Positions 8,996 to 18,069 are shown, counted from the stretch's first letter. The stretch is 64,000 bases of DNA from GCA-002733465 sp965230525 (GCA_965230525.1 OZ246008.1:3472001-3536000), one strand, 5' to 3'. The notes: generated from the sequence alone by a model not told the origin. A program made the numbers and translations.

Positions 8996-9024
8996 ATTTG
9001 GGGATCACCAACAAATTTTTCAAG
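8996..9024 (-). promoter_or_regulatory. sigma32 (heat-shock) promoter of htpG
   Basis: On the minus strand, CTTGAAA (9018-9024) is followed after 14 bp by CCCCAAAT (8996-9003). This closely matches the RpoH consensus CTTGAAA-N11-17-CCCCATNT. The start site would give a 5' leader of about 100 nt before the htpG ATG. Confidence 0.85.
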
Positions 9025-9167
9025 CACTATATAAAATAATTCTTACCGCCCCCCCTAACAAGCGAGTTAATATAGCCTATAATCGCAAGTTAATTGGCGT
9101 TATGAATCTTTCAGCTTGCATCCGAGCCACCTACGTCCCAAATAACCAACAAAATGGAGCACTTTGA

Positions 9168-10613
9168 GTGTTAAGAAGAACTAAAATCGTCACTACCCTT
9201 GGCCCTTCCACCAATAACGCAGAAGCCTTAGAAGAATTATTTAAAGCTGGGGCTAATGTGGTGAGAATGAATTTCTCCCACGGAAGCGCAGAAGATCATA
9301 TTAATCGTGCAAAATTGGTAAGAAGTGTAGCAGATAAGTTGGGATTAAATATTGCGATCCTTGGTGACTTACAGGGGCCCAAAATTCGCATCGCGCGATT
9401 TAAACAAGGCAAAATAGAGCTAGAACCTGGCGCAGACTTCTTACTTGATGCCGCTCTAGAAGTTGACCAAGGCGATCAATCTAAAGTTGGTATTGACTAC
9501 AAGGAACTTCCCAAGGACTGTCAGGTGGGAGACATTCTCTTATTAGATGATGGCCGCTTAGAACTTGAAGTCATTAAAATTGTAAAAGAAGTCATTCATA
9601 CTAAAGTGGTTATCGGCGGAACCCTATCTAACAACAAGGGTATCAACCGCAAGGGTGGCGGACTTTCTGCGCCTGCATTAACCGACAAAGACCGACAGGA
9701 CATAAAAACCGCGGCGCTGATGGATGTCGATTACCTAGCTGTTTCTTTCCCGCGTACCGCAGATGATATTCGACTGGCTGAGCAACTCGCTAAGGATGCT
9801 GGGTGTCAGTGTGGCATGGTCGCAAAAATAGAACGCGCTGAAACGGTTGCCGATGACAAAATACTCGACGAAATAATCGTCGCTTCCGCCGCAGTAATGG
9901 TAGCTAGAGGGGACTTGGGCGTTGAAATTGGTGATGCTGAATTAATTGGTGTGCAAAAGAAGATCATACAACGCGCTCGCTCACTCGATAGAGCCGTGAT
10001 TACCGCTACGCAAATGATGGAATCCATGATCACTAATGCGATCCCCACGCGCGCTGAAGTCTTTGATGTGGCTAACGCAGTACTCGATGGTACCGATGCA
10101 GTCATGTTGTCAGGCGAAACCGCAATGGGTGAACATCCAGTCAGAGTCGTTGAGGCCGTTTCAAGAGTTTGTTTAGGTGCAGAAAAAGAAAAAACCAATC
10201 GCATTTCGGGACATCGAGTTGAACTGCAATGGTCGCAAATTGACGAGGCAATCGCCATGGCAAGTATGTATGTGGCCAACCACCTTGATGGCATCAAGGG
10301 TATTGCTTGTCTGACAGAATCGGGCTCAACTCCGTTAATTATGTCGCGGATCAGAAGTGGTATTCCGATATTAGCGTTGACAAGGCTAGAGCGAACCAAA
10401 CGAAAGATGGCTCTCTATCGTGGCGTAGAAGCGATCAGTTTCGATCCTACGGTACTTGAGCGAAAAGATGTTAATCGGTTGGCGATCGATAAGGTCAAAA
10501 CCGTTATCCCATTAGTTGATGGCGATCTAATCTTACTTTCTAAGGGCGACCATATGGGTAAGTTAGGTGGCACAAATGCACTTAAGATTTTAAAGGTTGG
10601 TGAAATAGTTTAG
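9168..10613 (+). CDS. pykA: pyruvate kinase
   Basis: This 481-residue enzyme converts phosphoenolpyruvate and ADP to pyruvate and ATP, the last step of glycolysis. It starts with RRTKIVTTLGPS, carries the NFSHGS substrate loop, GDLQGPKIR, the MVARGDLGVEIG metal-binding segment and TATQMMESMI. The B domain lies between roughly residues 70 and 170, and a complete C domain follows. It looks closer to the AMP-activated PykA type than to PykF. The start is GTG at 9168, with GGAG about 10 bases upstream; no ATG fits the N-terminus. It is a single-gene unit with no other glycolytic gene next to it. Confidence 0.96.
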   Translation: MLRRTKIVTTLGPSTNNAEALEELFKAGANVVRMNFSHGSAEDHINRAKLVRSVADKLGLNIAILGDLQGPKIRIARFKQGKIELEPGADFLLDAALEVDQGDQSKVGIDYKELPKDCQVGDILLLDDGRLELEVIKIVKEVIHTKVVIGGTLSNNKGINRKGGGLSAPALTDKDRQDIKTAALMDVDYLAVSFPRTADDIRLAEQLAKDAGCQCGMVAKIERAETVADDKILDEIIVASAAVMVARGDLGVEIGDAELIGVQKKIIQRARSLDRAVITATQMMESMITNAIPTRAEVFDVANAVLDGTDAVMLSGETAMGEHPVRVVEAVSRVCLGAEKEKTNRISGHRVELQWSQIDEAIAMASMYVANHLDGIKGIACLTESGSTPLIMSRIRSGIPILALTRLERTKRKMALYRGVEAISFDPTVLERKDVNRLAIDKVKTVIPLVDGDLILLSKGDHMGKLGGTNALKILKVGEIV

Positions 10614-10709
10614 TTGTCAAATGATTATATTTTAATCAATCGCGCCAACCTACATGCGATTTTGGTTAAATTTTGAACGAATTTTTCAAGCAACTTAAAG
10701 TAATTAAAT

Positions 10710-10739
10710 CCTTGGGGTATTTCAGTGTTTACCCCAAGG
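10710..10739. other. perfect 10-bp inverted repeat downstream of pykA
   Basis: CCTTGGGGTA and TACCCCAAGG pair perfectly around a 10-nt loop. The hairpin is not followed by a T run on the plus strand, so it is not a standard terminator. It may stabilise the pykA 3' end or be an operator or attenuating hairpin for the gcvR-like gene that starts 75 bp later. Confidence 0.5.
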
Positions 10740-10813
10740 CTAAAATACACTTATACTAGAAGCCACTTAGTCATTCCTCCAGTAATCAAACACAGGAATC
10801 TAACTTCGACTTG

Positions 10814-11344
10814 ATGCAAAATCTTTTAGTTATATCCGCAATCGCGCCAAACCGCAAAGGCATGGCCAACGAAATTACTGAACTGGTCACTTACTGCGGA
10901 TGTAATATTCTCGAAAGCAAAATGAAATCCATGGGAAATACCTTTAGCCTAGTGTTAATGGCTTCGGGTGAATGGAATGCCCTTGCCAAACTCGAACATG
11001 TACTACCGAGCAAAGCGCATTCAATGGGTATGACAACAATGCTTCAACGAACTGAACAACGCCCCCCCCAAGACAAACACCTACCCTACCGAGTTAAATT
11101 TTTTGCTTCCGACAACCCAGGTATTGCTAATAAAATTACTAAATTTTTTACTGAGCAGCAGGTCAATATAGAGCAATTAAGCTGTGACACTTTTAATTCA
11201 AAACAAACCGGCGCGTTACTCGCGGAAATCAAACTGACCGTTAGCATCCCAGGCAATGTTGCCATTGCAGGACTGCGCAAATCCTTTAACCTATTTTGCG
11301 AACAACAAAATCTCGATGCTTCATTTACACCGATTACTCAATGA
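10814..11344 (+). CDS. gcvR: GcvR-like glycine cleavage regulator (two ACT domains)
   Basis: This 176-residue protein consists of two ACT domains. The first (about 1-80) begins LLVISAIAPNRKGMANEITELV, and the second (about 90-170) begins VKFFASDNPGIANKITKFF. GcvR binds GcvA in E. coli and lets it repress the glycine cleavage operon when glycine is low. Adjacency to bcp is the same as in E. coli (gcvR-bcp), which supports the name. The ATG at 10814 is preferred to the TTG just before it. No glycine cleavage genes are in this window, so regulation would act in trans. Confidence 0.88.
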   Translation: MQNLLVISAIAPNRKGMANEITELVTYCGCNILESKMKSMGNTFSLVLMASGEWNALAKLEHVLPSKAHSMGMTTMLQRTEQRPPQDKHLPYRVKFFASDNPGIANKITKFFTEQQVNIEQLSCDTFNSKQTGALLAEIKLTVSIPGNVAIAGLRKSFNLFCEQQNLDASFTPITQ

Positions 11345-11388
11345 ACTAATTACCTAATGAACTAATTACCTAATGAATTAATTACCCA
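11341..11388 (+). repeat. three tandem copies of a 16-bp repeat at the gcvR stop codon
   Basis: ATGAACTAATTACCTA occurs at 11341-11356 and 11357-11372 without change, and a third copy with two changes (ATGAATTAATTACCCA) lies at 11373-11388. The first copy contains the TGA stop of gcvR. The array lies in the gcvR-bcp spacer. Confidence 0.9.
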
Positions 11389-11473
11389 ACCTGCCAAAGG
11401 CAAAATATAACGGTTGATAATTTATTATTATTAAATAACTTACCATCAAAACGATTAACAACAAGGATATAAA

Positions 11474-11932
11474 ATGAAAGTCGGCGACAAAATTCCTTCT
11501 ATAAAACTTGAAGCTACCGGCGAGCAATCTATCGATTTAGCGAAAATAAAATCTAAAAATATTATTGTTTATTTCTATCCGAAAGATAGCACCCCAGGTT
11601 GCACGACTGAAGGACAGAACTTTAGAGATAATATTGAAGCGTTTAATCAATTAGATGCAGTCATTTTTGGGGTTTCTCGCGATAGTATAAAATCTCACGA
11701 GCGCTTTAAAGAAAAGCAAGAATTCCCTTTTGAATTGATTTCTGATCCTGATGAAAAGCTTTGTAAAGCCTTTGATGTGATTAAACTTAAAAAGCTTTAT
11801 GGTCGAGAATACATGGGGATTGAACGAAGTAGTTTCTTATTTAATAAGAAAGGGAAACTCGTCGAAGAATGGCGAAAAGTTCGTGTCAAAGGTCATGTAG
11901 ACCAAGTGCTTGAATCACTCAAAGCCATTTAA
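11474..11932 (+). CDS. bcp: thiol peroxidase Bcp/PrxQ, 1-Cys form
   Basis: This 152-residue peroxiredoxin reduces hydrogen peroxide and organic hydroperoxides in the cytoplasm. The peroxidatic cysteine is Cys43 in STPGCTTEG. Most Bcp proteins, including E. coli, carry a resolving cysteine five residues later; here that position is Gln48 (CTTEGQNFRD). The only other cysteine is Cys97 (KLCKAF), far from the usual resolving sites. The enzyme is therefore probably a 1-Cys type that needs an external thiol. The gene follows gcvR as in E. coli, with a 16-bp tandem repeat in the spacer. The family call is firm; the mechanism is inferred. Confidence 0.93.
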   Translation: MKVGDKIPSIKLEATGEQSIDLAKIKSKNIIVYFYPKDSTPGCTTEGQNFRDNIEAFNQLDAVIFGVSRDSIKSHERFKEKQEFPFELISDPDEKLCKAFDVIKLKKLYGREYMGIERSSFLFNKKGKLVEEWRKVRVKGHVDQVLESLKAI

Positions 11933-12024
11933 TCACCAACAAACTTAAGCAACTTCATCTAAAAAGATAATTCAAGAACAATTGAGTACTAGTTTGACTG
12001 ACTTCTAGCAAAATGAGATAAGCC

Positions 12025-13440
12025 ATGACTGATATTGTGACTGATAAAAAGCGCCTTTTTGTATTAGATACTAATGTGTTGATGCACGATCCTACGTCCA
12101 TCTTTCGATTCGCAGAGCACGATGTTTACATACCAATTGTGGTGCTTGAAGAACTCGATAATGGGAAAAAGGGTTTGTCTGAAACAGCTCGAAATGTCAG
12201 ACAAGTCAGCCGTTATTTTGATCAATTAATGAGTTCCTGTAACGAACAACAAATTCAGGCAGGTATTCCAATCGGAAATTCACCTTATTCACCGGTGGAA
12301 GAACGAGTAAACGGTCGACTGTTTTTCCAGTTAACCGAAATTACTGATAGCGTACTACCGAATGGGTTGGCAACTAGCAAAGTCGATAACACCATCGTGA
12401 CCATAGCTCTCGGCTTACAAAAAGATCATCCCGATAAGCTTGTCACTTTAGTCTCAAAAGACATCAACTTACGAATAAAATCCAAAATTGTAGGTGTCCA
12501 CTCTGAAGACTACTTTAATGACCAGGTGCTAGATGATTTAGAAAATCTATTTACCGGCCAATCTGAGTTACCTCTCGACTTTTGGGAGAATCACAATAAA
12601 GATATGCAATCTTGGAAAGAAGAAGGCAGAACATTTTACACGGTCAAAGGACCTCTTTGTGCTGGTTGGAATATCAATCAATTTATACACCTTAACGATG
12701 ACTCTAATTTTAGTGCGATTGTCCGCGAAGTAAAAAAAGATCAAGCTACCATTGAATTAGCTAAAGACTATCAAGCAGCAAATCATCCTGTTTGGGGAAT
12801 TACCGCTCGCAATTTAGAGCAAAGTTATGCACTTAATCTACTGATGGATCCGGAAATAGATTTTGTTACACTGCAAGGGCTCGCCGGAACTGGTAAAACT
12901 CTATTGGCGCTCGCAGCGGCACTAGAGCAAACCATTGAAACCAAACGATACAACGAAATCATCGTGACTCGAGTGACCATTCCTGTAGGCGAAGATATCG
13001 GCTTTTTACCAGGCACCGAAGAAGAAAAAATGAATCCGTGGATGGGCGCTTTCACTGATAACCTCGAAGTGCTATCACCTGCCCAATCAAATGACGATTG
13101 GGGTAGGCAAGCCACCCAAGATATTCTGCAAAAATGGCTCAAAGTTCGCTCTTTAAACTTTATGCGTGGAAGAACATTTATTAATAAGTTTGTGATCATT
13201 GACGAGGCGCAAAACTTAACCCCAAAACAAATGAAAACTTTGATCACCAGAGCCGGACCTGGCACAAAAATGGTTTGCCTTGGCAACGTCGCGCAAATAG
13301 ACACTCCCTACTTAACCGAAACAAGTTCAGGCATTACCTACGTGGTCGATCATTTTAAAAACTGGAAGTTTGGCGGACATATCAAGCTACAAACAGGGGA
13401 ACGATCTCGACTCGCCGACTTTGCCTCTGAAAATCTCTAG
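12025..13440 (+). CDS. PIN-PhoH fusion ATPase (PhoH2/YlaK type)
   Basis: This 471-residue protein joins an N-terminal PIN ribonuclease-like domain (about 8-150, with FVLDTNVLMHD and LEELDNGKKG acidic residues) to a C-terminal PhoH NTPase domain. The NTPase has Walker A GLAGTGKT near residues 288-295 and Walker B FVIIDEAQN near 390-398. Mycobacterial PhoH2 proteins of this build are reported to act as RNA helicases and ribonucleases. Many gammaproteobacteria carry one copy outside any obvious toxin-antitoxin pair, and that is the case here. It stands alone, with a GAGATAA ribosome site. The biological role is not settled. Confidence 0.93.
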   Translation: MTDIVTDKKRLFVLDTNVLMHDPTSIFRFAEHDVYIPIVVLEELDNGKKGLSETARNVRQVSRYFDQLMSSCNEQQIQAGIPIGNSPYSPVEERVNGRLFFQLTEITDSVLPNGLATSKVDNTIVTIALGLQKDHPDKLVTLVSKDINLRIKSKIVGVHSEDYFNDQVLDDLENLFTGQSELPLDFWENHNKDMQSWKEEGRTFYTVKGPLCAGWNINQFIHLNDDSNFSAIVREVKKDQATIELAKDYQAANHPVWGITARNLEQSYALNLLMDPEIDFVTLQGLAGTGKTLLALAAALEQTIETKRYNEIIVTRVTIPVGEDIGFLPGTEEEKMNPWMGAFTDNLEVLSPAQSNDDWGRQATQDILQKWLKVRSLNFMRGRTFINKFVIIDEAQNLTPKQMKTLITRAGPGTKMVCLGNVAQIDTPYLTETSSGITYVVDHFKNWKFGGHIKLQTGERSRLADFASENL

Positions 13441-13497
13441 CTTAAACTAAGAGTCGTTTATAGTCCTAGTTTAACTAACCAGCTGCTCAAAAGGAGC

Positions 13498-15180
13498 TTA
13501 ACTAACCCCTTCAATCTCACCATTGGGGTGTAATACTACTTTTTCTGCCGCAGGTACTTTAGGTAAGCCCGGCATGCGCATAATATTACCTGTCAATACC
13601 ACCAAAAATCCTGCGCCGGCATTCACTTGAATATTACGCACCGTCACTTGAAAATCTCTTGGTCGACCGTGTAAACGAGGATCGTCCGATAGAGAACTTG
13701 GCGCTTTCGCGATACAAATGGGTAAATGGTTTAACTTTAGTTTTTTTACATGCAATAGGTCTTGCTCTGCTTCCTTAGTAAAGGCTACATCTTTAGCGCC
13801 ATACATCGCTTTGCAAACTTTTGAAATTTTACTAACAACACCATCATCAGCTTCATATAACGGCGTGAAGGGTTTTGATTTTTGCGCGGCTTGCATCACT
13901 TTTTTGGCCAACTCGATCGCCCCTTTCCCACCCTGACTAAAATGGTTACTTTCCGCAAACGCAATACCTTTAGCCTCCACATGTTGACGGATAACGGCTA
14001 CTTCCGCATCACTATCTTGAGAAAATCGGTTGACCGCTACCACAGGTACCTTATTAAACAGCTGAACACTCTCAATATGTTTATCAAGATTGACCAAACC
14101 TGCTGTTACCTTATCAACATCCTCAACGTGTAGCTGCTGCTTATCCATTCCGCCGTGCATTTTTAACGCTCTAACCGTGGTCACTAAAACCACCGCGACA
14201 GGATCTATTTCTGCGATACGACATTTAATATCAAAAAATTTTTCGGCGCCCAGGTCAAATCCAAAACCCGCCTCGGTAATCGCCCAGTCAGCATGTTTCA
14301 TTGCCATTTTGGTGGCCAAAATACTATTACAACCATGCGCTATATTGGCAAAAGGACCACCATGAATAAACACAGGAGTGCCTTCTAATGTTTGCACTAA
14401 ATTGGGATGGAGCGCGTCCCGTAATAAAGCGAGTAACGCACCGGTGATGTTGAGGGACTTTAAAAATACCGCTTGATCATCTCGATCATAGCCAATTAAT
14501 ATATTATTTAAGCGACGCTCCAAATCAGGGAAATCCTGCGCTAAACAAATAATCGCCATCACTTCCGAAGCGGCGGTAATATCAAAACCACCCTCACGCG
14601 GAATACCTTGTTTTTTACCGCCCAAACCAATCACGATATTTCTTAAACTCCGATCGTTCATATCCATAACACGACGCCATACCACTTGTCTTGCATCTAA
14701 ATTTAATTGATTACCGTGAAAAATATGATTATCAATAGTCGCTGAGATTAGGTTATTAGCCGCGGTAATGGCGTGAAAGTCGCCTGTGAAATGTAAGTTA
14801 ATTCGATCAACAGGTACCACCTGAGAATAGCCTCCACCAGTCGCACCGCCTTTCATTCCTAAACACGGTCCTAAAGAAGGTTCTCTTATCGCCATACATA
14901 CCGATTCGCCTAGTTGAGCAAACGCCTGACCTAAACCGATTGTGGTAGTGGTTTTGCCCTCGCCTGCGGGTGTTGGCGTTGTGGCCGATACAAGGATTAA
15001 ATTACCCTTGGGCAATTCAGCCCCATTTTCGCTTACAGCTTGCGAGAGTTGATTGATGTTCACTTTAGCGATTGAATCTCCATAGAGCATTAAACTGTTA
15101 TCGGGGATACGGAGTGACTCGGCGATCGCTGTGATCGGCTTAAATTGACAGGCTTTAACAATCTCACTATCGGTGGGCAT
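13498..15180 (-). CDS. fhs: formate-tetrahydrofolate ligase
   Basis: This 560-residue enzyme makes 10-formyltetrahydrofolate from formate, THF and ATP, feeding one-carbon units to purine synthesis. The nucleotide loop TPTPAGEGKTTTTIGL lies near residues 67-82. Further hallmarks are the EPSLGPCLGMKGGATGGGYSQ stretch, FHAITAANNL and the EAGFGFDLGAEKF region. The length matches the family. GGAG lies before the ATG at 15180. Fhs is patchy in gammaproteobacteria, so it may have been acquired. No other folate gene lies next to it, although folate metabolism links it functionally to the gcvR and threonine aldolase genes in this window. Confidence 0.97.
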   Translation of the reverse strand: MPTDSEIVKACQFKPITAIAESLRIPDNSLMLYGDSIAKVNINQLSQAVSENGAELPKGNLILVSATTPTPAGEGKTTTTIGLGQAFAQLGESVCMAIREPSLGPCLGMKGGATGGGYSQVVPVDRINLHFTGDFHAITAANNLISATIDNHIFHGNQLNLDARQVVWRRVMDMNDRSLRNIVIGLGGKKQGIPREGGFDITAASEVMAIICLAQDFPDLERRLNNILIGYDRDDQAVFLKSLNITGALLALLRDALHPNLVQTLEGTPVFIHGGPFANIAHGCNSILATKMAMKHADWAITEAGFGFDLGAEKFFDIKCRIAEIDPVAVVLVTTVRALKMHGGMDKQQLHVEDVDKVTAGLVNLDKHIESVQLFNKVPVVAVNRFSQDSDAEVAVIRQHVEAKGIAFAESNHFSQGGKGAIELAKKVMQAAQKSKPFTPLYEADDGVVSKISKVCKAMYGAKDVAFTKEAEQDLLHVKKLKLNHLPICIAKAPSSLSDDPRLHGRPRDFQVTVRNIQVNAGAGFLVVLTGNIMRMPGLPKVPAAEKVVLHPNGEIEGVS

Positions 15181-15349
15181 CGGGTTTTCTCCGGCTGGAA
15201 TCTAAATAGTATTGGCAGCATATCGAGTTAAAGATGGAGATGCAAAAATCTTTAGATAAAGCAGTGACCTAAGTCAACCAATTGTTTCTGTCCTTTCTCT
15301 TAAAATTTGTTATATTAGCTATGCAGACTAATCAACCAAAGGGCTTAGT

Positions 15350-16828
15350 ATGGGGCGAGACATCAGTGAACGCGAATATTCAGCGGATGATTATGAACGA
15401 TTTAATCGATGTATTCACGATCAAGTCGATATCCTAAAAAAACTCATCGAACATCCTGACTTCGGAAAAGAAGAGCTATGCCTCGGTGCAGAACTTGAAA
15501 TTTATTTGATGGGCAAAGATGGCAATGTCAATCCGGTAAACCTTCAGCTTCTCGAGATGCTTAAGGATGAACAATTTCAAACTGAGCTCAACAAATTTAA
15601 CCTTGAATTAAACTTGTCCCCGGTCAAGGCAGCAGGTCGGCCATTTAGTCAACTGACTAAAGAGATGCTACAAAAATTTAATTACCTATGGAACACCGCC
15701 GAAAAAATTGATACCCGGCCGCTCGCGGTAGGTATTCTCCCCACCTTGAGACAATCTGATCTAAGCAATGAAAATATGACTGAACTTGGTCGTTATAAAT
15801 TACTTGCTCGAGAATTGATTAAGCAGCGTGGTGAACCATTCCATATTAAAATAGATGGTGAGGAGTCTGTCGACTTCACCACTTCTGAAGTTTGCGTTGA
15901 AGGTGCAAACACATCTTTCCAGGTGCATTTAATGACCGAGAAAGACAAGTTTGTAAACACCTTTAACGCCGCACAATTAACACTCCCAATGGCATTAGGG
16001 GTATCAGCCAATTCAGGAATGCTTCTAGGAAAATGCTTATGGGATGAAACCCGAGTCGTTTTATTTAAACAATCTATCGATAATCGTATGGCCGATGCAT
16101 CCGGCTGGCGACAACCATCTCGAGTGACATTTGGCCATGGCTGGGTCAGAAAAAGTGGTTGGGAATTATTTGCCGAAACGGTGAACCTCTATCAACCAAT
16201 CTTTCCAGAAGTTTTTGAGACCACTGAAAAAAGCGACCATAAATTGCCGGAGCTTGCTGAATTAAATTTACATATGGGAACAACTTGGCCTTGGAACCGA
16301 GCGGTTTATTGCAATAAGGGGAATGGTCATTTACGCATCGAGTTTAGAGCGTTGCCCGCGGGCCCCACGGCATTAGACATGGCAGCAAACGCCGCATTTT
16401 CAATTGGTATGGCTGTGGGTCTTGAAGCAAAGATTGATGAATATATGGCTCGGATCCCGTTTCGTTTTGCTGAATATAATTTTTATCGTGCTGCAAAGAA
16501 TGGCCTCGATGCAACGATTCTGTGGCCGCAGAATTATCAAAATAAACCGGTGGAAGTGCCAATCCGAAATGTCATTGACGATATGCTAGTTGTTGCAAAT
16601 GACGGCTTAAGTAAATTAAATATTGAATTAACCGAAAGAGATAAATTTTTAAATATTATTCATCGACGCCTAGCAAAGAATATGAATGGCGCTCGTTGGA
16701 CTAAGCAAACCTTTCGGCATTTAAAACGAAACTTATCCACACAAGAAGCCTGCGCAGAAATGCTCAATCGCTATTTTGTCAATCAAATGGGCGGTCAGCC
16801 GATTAGCGAATGGGAAAAGTGTTGGTAA
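15350..16828 (+). CDS. GCS2-like glutamate-cysteine ligase family protein
   Basis: This 492-residue protein belongs to the carboxylate-amine ligase (GCS2-like, glutamine-synthetase fold) group. A metal-binding signature LCLGAELEIYLMG lies near residues 43-55, and the FQVHLM strand and HLRIEFRALPAGPT segment follow the ligase pattern. It is not the classical GshA, and the real substrate is unknown; gamma-glutamyl transfer to an amine or amino acid is a reasonable guess. It overlaps the next gene by one base (TAATG), so the two are translated together. The partner is an AstE/AspA-like deacylase, suggesting that one protein makes and the other cleaves an amide, or that both act on related compounds. 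A terminator follows the pair at 17891. Confidence 0.8.
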   Translation: MGRDISEREYSADDYERFNRCIHDQVDILKKLIEHPDFGKEELCLGAELEIYLMGKDGNVNPVNLQLLEMLKDEQFQTELNKFNLELNLSPVKAAGRPFSQLTKEMLQKFNYLWNTAEKIDTRPLAVGILPTLRQSDLSNENMTELGRYKLLARELIKQRGEPFHIKIDGEESVDFTTSEVCVEGANTSFQVHLMTEKDKFVNTFNAAQLTLPMALGVSANSGMLLGKCLWDETRVVLFKQSIDNRMADASGWRQPSRVTFGHGWVRKSGWELFAETVNLYQPIFPEVFETTEKSDHKLPELAELNLHMGTTWPWNRAVYCNKGNGHLRIEFRALPAGPTALDMAANAAFSIGMAVGLEAKIDEYMARIPFRFAEYNFYRAAKNGLDATILWPQNYQNKPVEVPIRNVIDDMLVVANDGLSKLNIELTERDKFLNIIHRRLAKNMNGARWTKQTFRHLKRNLSTQEACAEMLNRYFVNQMGGQPISEWEKCW

Positions 16829-17853
16829 TGAGTATTTTAAGTGCTGAAATTGCTTATTACACAGAGCAACACCGCGCACAGATTCCTGAAACGCTGCTCG
16901 GATTTCTACGCACGCTAAACGGTTTAACAATATTTGACATTAAAGGCCATGACACCAGCCGTACTCGCGTAGTGACCACCCTTATCCACGGCAACGAGCC
17001 ATCCGGATTGATTGCGGCTCACCTTTGGTTGAAAAGCCTGACCATGCCTGCAACCAATGTCAGAATTATAATTTGCAATCCGGAAGCGGCACGAACCAAG
17101 CCATTTTTTACTAACCGTTTTGTGGCCCACAGCGATGATTTAAATCGATTTTTCAATCAATTAAACAACACGGAGTCGGCCGTCGCGATACGCGCTAAAC
17201 AAATTGCGGACGCTGTTAAAGCCGTCAATCCCGAAGCAATCATCGACATGCATAATACTTCCGGGGCAAGTCCAGCCTTTTCTGTCAGCGTTTCCAACAG
17301 CTACGCACATCTCAAGTTAGCCGCTTTATTCACCCAACGCATGATTCTCACTGAAATTCATGTCGGTGCAATAATGGAACTCAATTTTGACTGCCCAATT
17401 ATCACCATTGAATGTGGCGGCGCGCTCGACAATGCTTCCCATCGAGTTGCCTCCAACGGATTACACGCATTTTTTACCGCACAGGATCTTTTCGATGACA
17501 CTGCTCCCAACGTTGTTGTCTCCACTAATCCAATTCGTGTAAGGTTAAGTGGTGATGCTTCAGTCGGTTTTTCTCATCACCGTTTAACAACCACTGACAT
17601 AACCTTACGGGCTGATATTGAAACGCTAAATCATGAGATCACCCCACCGGATGAGTTTATTGGCTGGTGCTGCCCCGATACTCCAATTGCTTTTGAAGCT
17701 TTAGATAAATCTGGCTTAAATCAAGCCAATCATTTATTTGAAAACCGCAAGGGTTGTCTTTTTACCAAAAAAGAAATGCAACTCTTCATGGTGACAACGG
17801 TGCCTGAAATAGCAACCAAGGATTGTCTATTCTATACTACCGTCAATCATTAA
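16828..17853 (+). CDS. AstE/AspA-like zinc deacylase (M14 superfamily)
   Basis: This 341-residue protein belongs to the succinylglutamate desuccinylase/aspartoacylase family of zinc amidohydrolases. Zinc ligands are seen in HGNEPSG (His54, Glu57), with DDLNRFFN as the substrate-binding arginine motif. IIDMHNTSG supplies the third ligand histidine, and ITIECGG supplies the catalytic glutamate. It starts at ATG 16828, which shares one base with the stop of the GCS2-like ligase. No other arginine succinyltransferase genes (astABD) are present, so it is not simply AstE of arginine breakdown. The substrate is probably an N-acyl or gamma-glutamyl amino acid linked to the upstream ligase; this is inference. 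Confidence 0.82.
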   Translation: MSILSAEIAYYTEQHRAQIPETLLGFLRTLNGLTIFDIKGHDTSRTRVVTTLIHGNEPSGLIAAHLWLKSLTMPATNVRIIICNPEAARTKPFFTNRFVAHSDDLNRFFNQLNNTESAVAIRAKQIADAVKAVNPEAIIDMHNTSGASPAFSVSVSNSYAHLKLAALFTQRMILTEIHVGAIMELNFDCPIITIECGGALDNASHRVASNGLHAFFTAQDLFDDTAPNVVVSTNPIRVRLSGDASVGFSHHRLTTTDITLRADIETLNHEITPPDEFIGWCCPDTPIAFEALDKSGLNQANHLFENRKGCLFTKKEMQLFMVTTVPEIATKDCLFYTTVNH

Positions 17854-17890
17854 TCTCTAATCAACGCCCTACTCAAAAACCCATTCTAAG

Positions 17891-17912
17891 CCGTTTAAAT
17901 AGACGGTTTTTT
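17891..17912 (+). terminator. terminator of the ligase-deacylase operon
   Basis: CCGTTT and AGACGG form a 6-bp stem with one G-T wobble and an AAAT loop, followed by six T. It lies 38 bp after the deacylase stop codon. Confidence 0.75.
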
Positions 17913-18069
17913 ACAAACATAGATTTTATTAGTCCGTCAGCTTATTAAGATAAGTTATTGGCACTCAAATGGTGCAATAGCCTATGATTGCCCCATTGCT
18001 GAGCAAGATATGACATCAGATTCAGCCAGCTTCACCCTTCAGCTTCCCTAGTTCATTAAGAGGTCTCCG

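Noticed and set aside
8958..9167. 69-codon plus-strand frame directly before pykA
   Set aside because: It overlaps the htpG promoter region and has no ribosome site; the true gene begins at GTG 9168.
9806..10399. Long minus-strand open frame (197 codons) within pykA
   Set aside because: It lies antisense to conserved pyruvate kinase sequence, has no ribosome site and its translation looks like a frame shadow.
12825..13304. 159-codon minus-strand frame inside the PhoH gene
   Set aside because: It is antisense to the Walker A and B coding segments and is a frame shadow.
17957..17978. Sigma54-like promoter TTGGCAC...TGCAA upstream of gltB
   Set aside because: The GG and GC elements are 12 bp apart, not 10, so it is not a valid sigma54 site. 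It is better seen as an imperfect palindrome.
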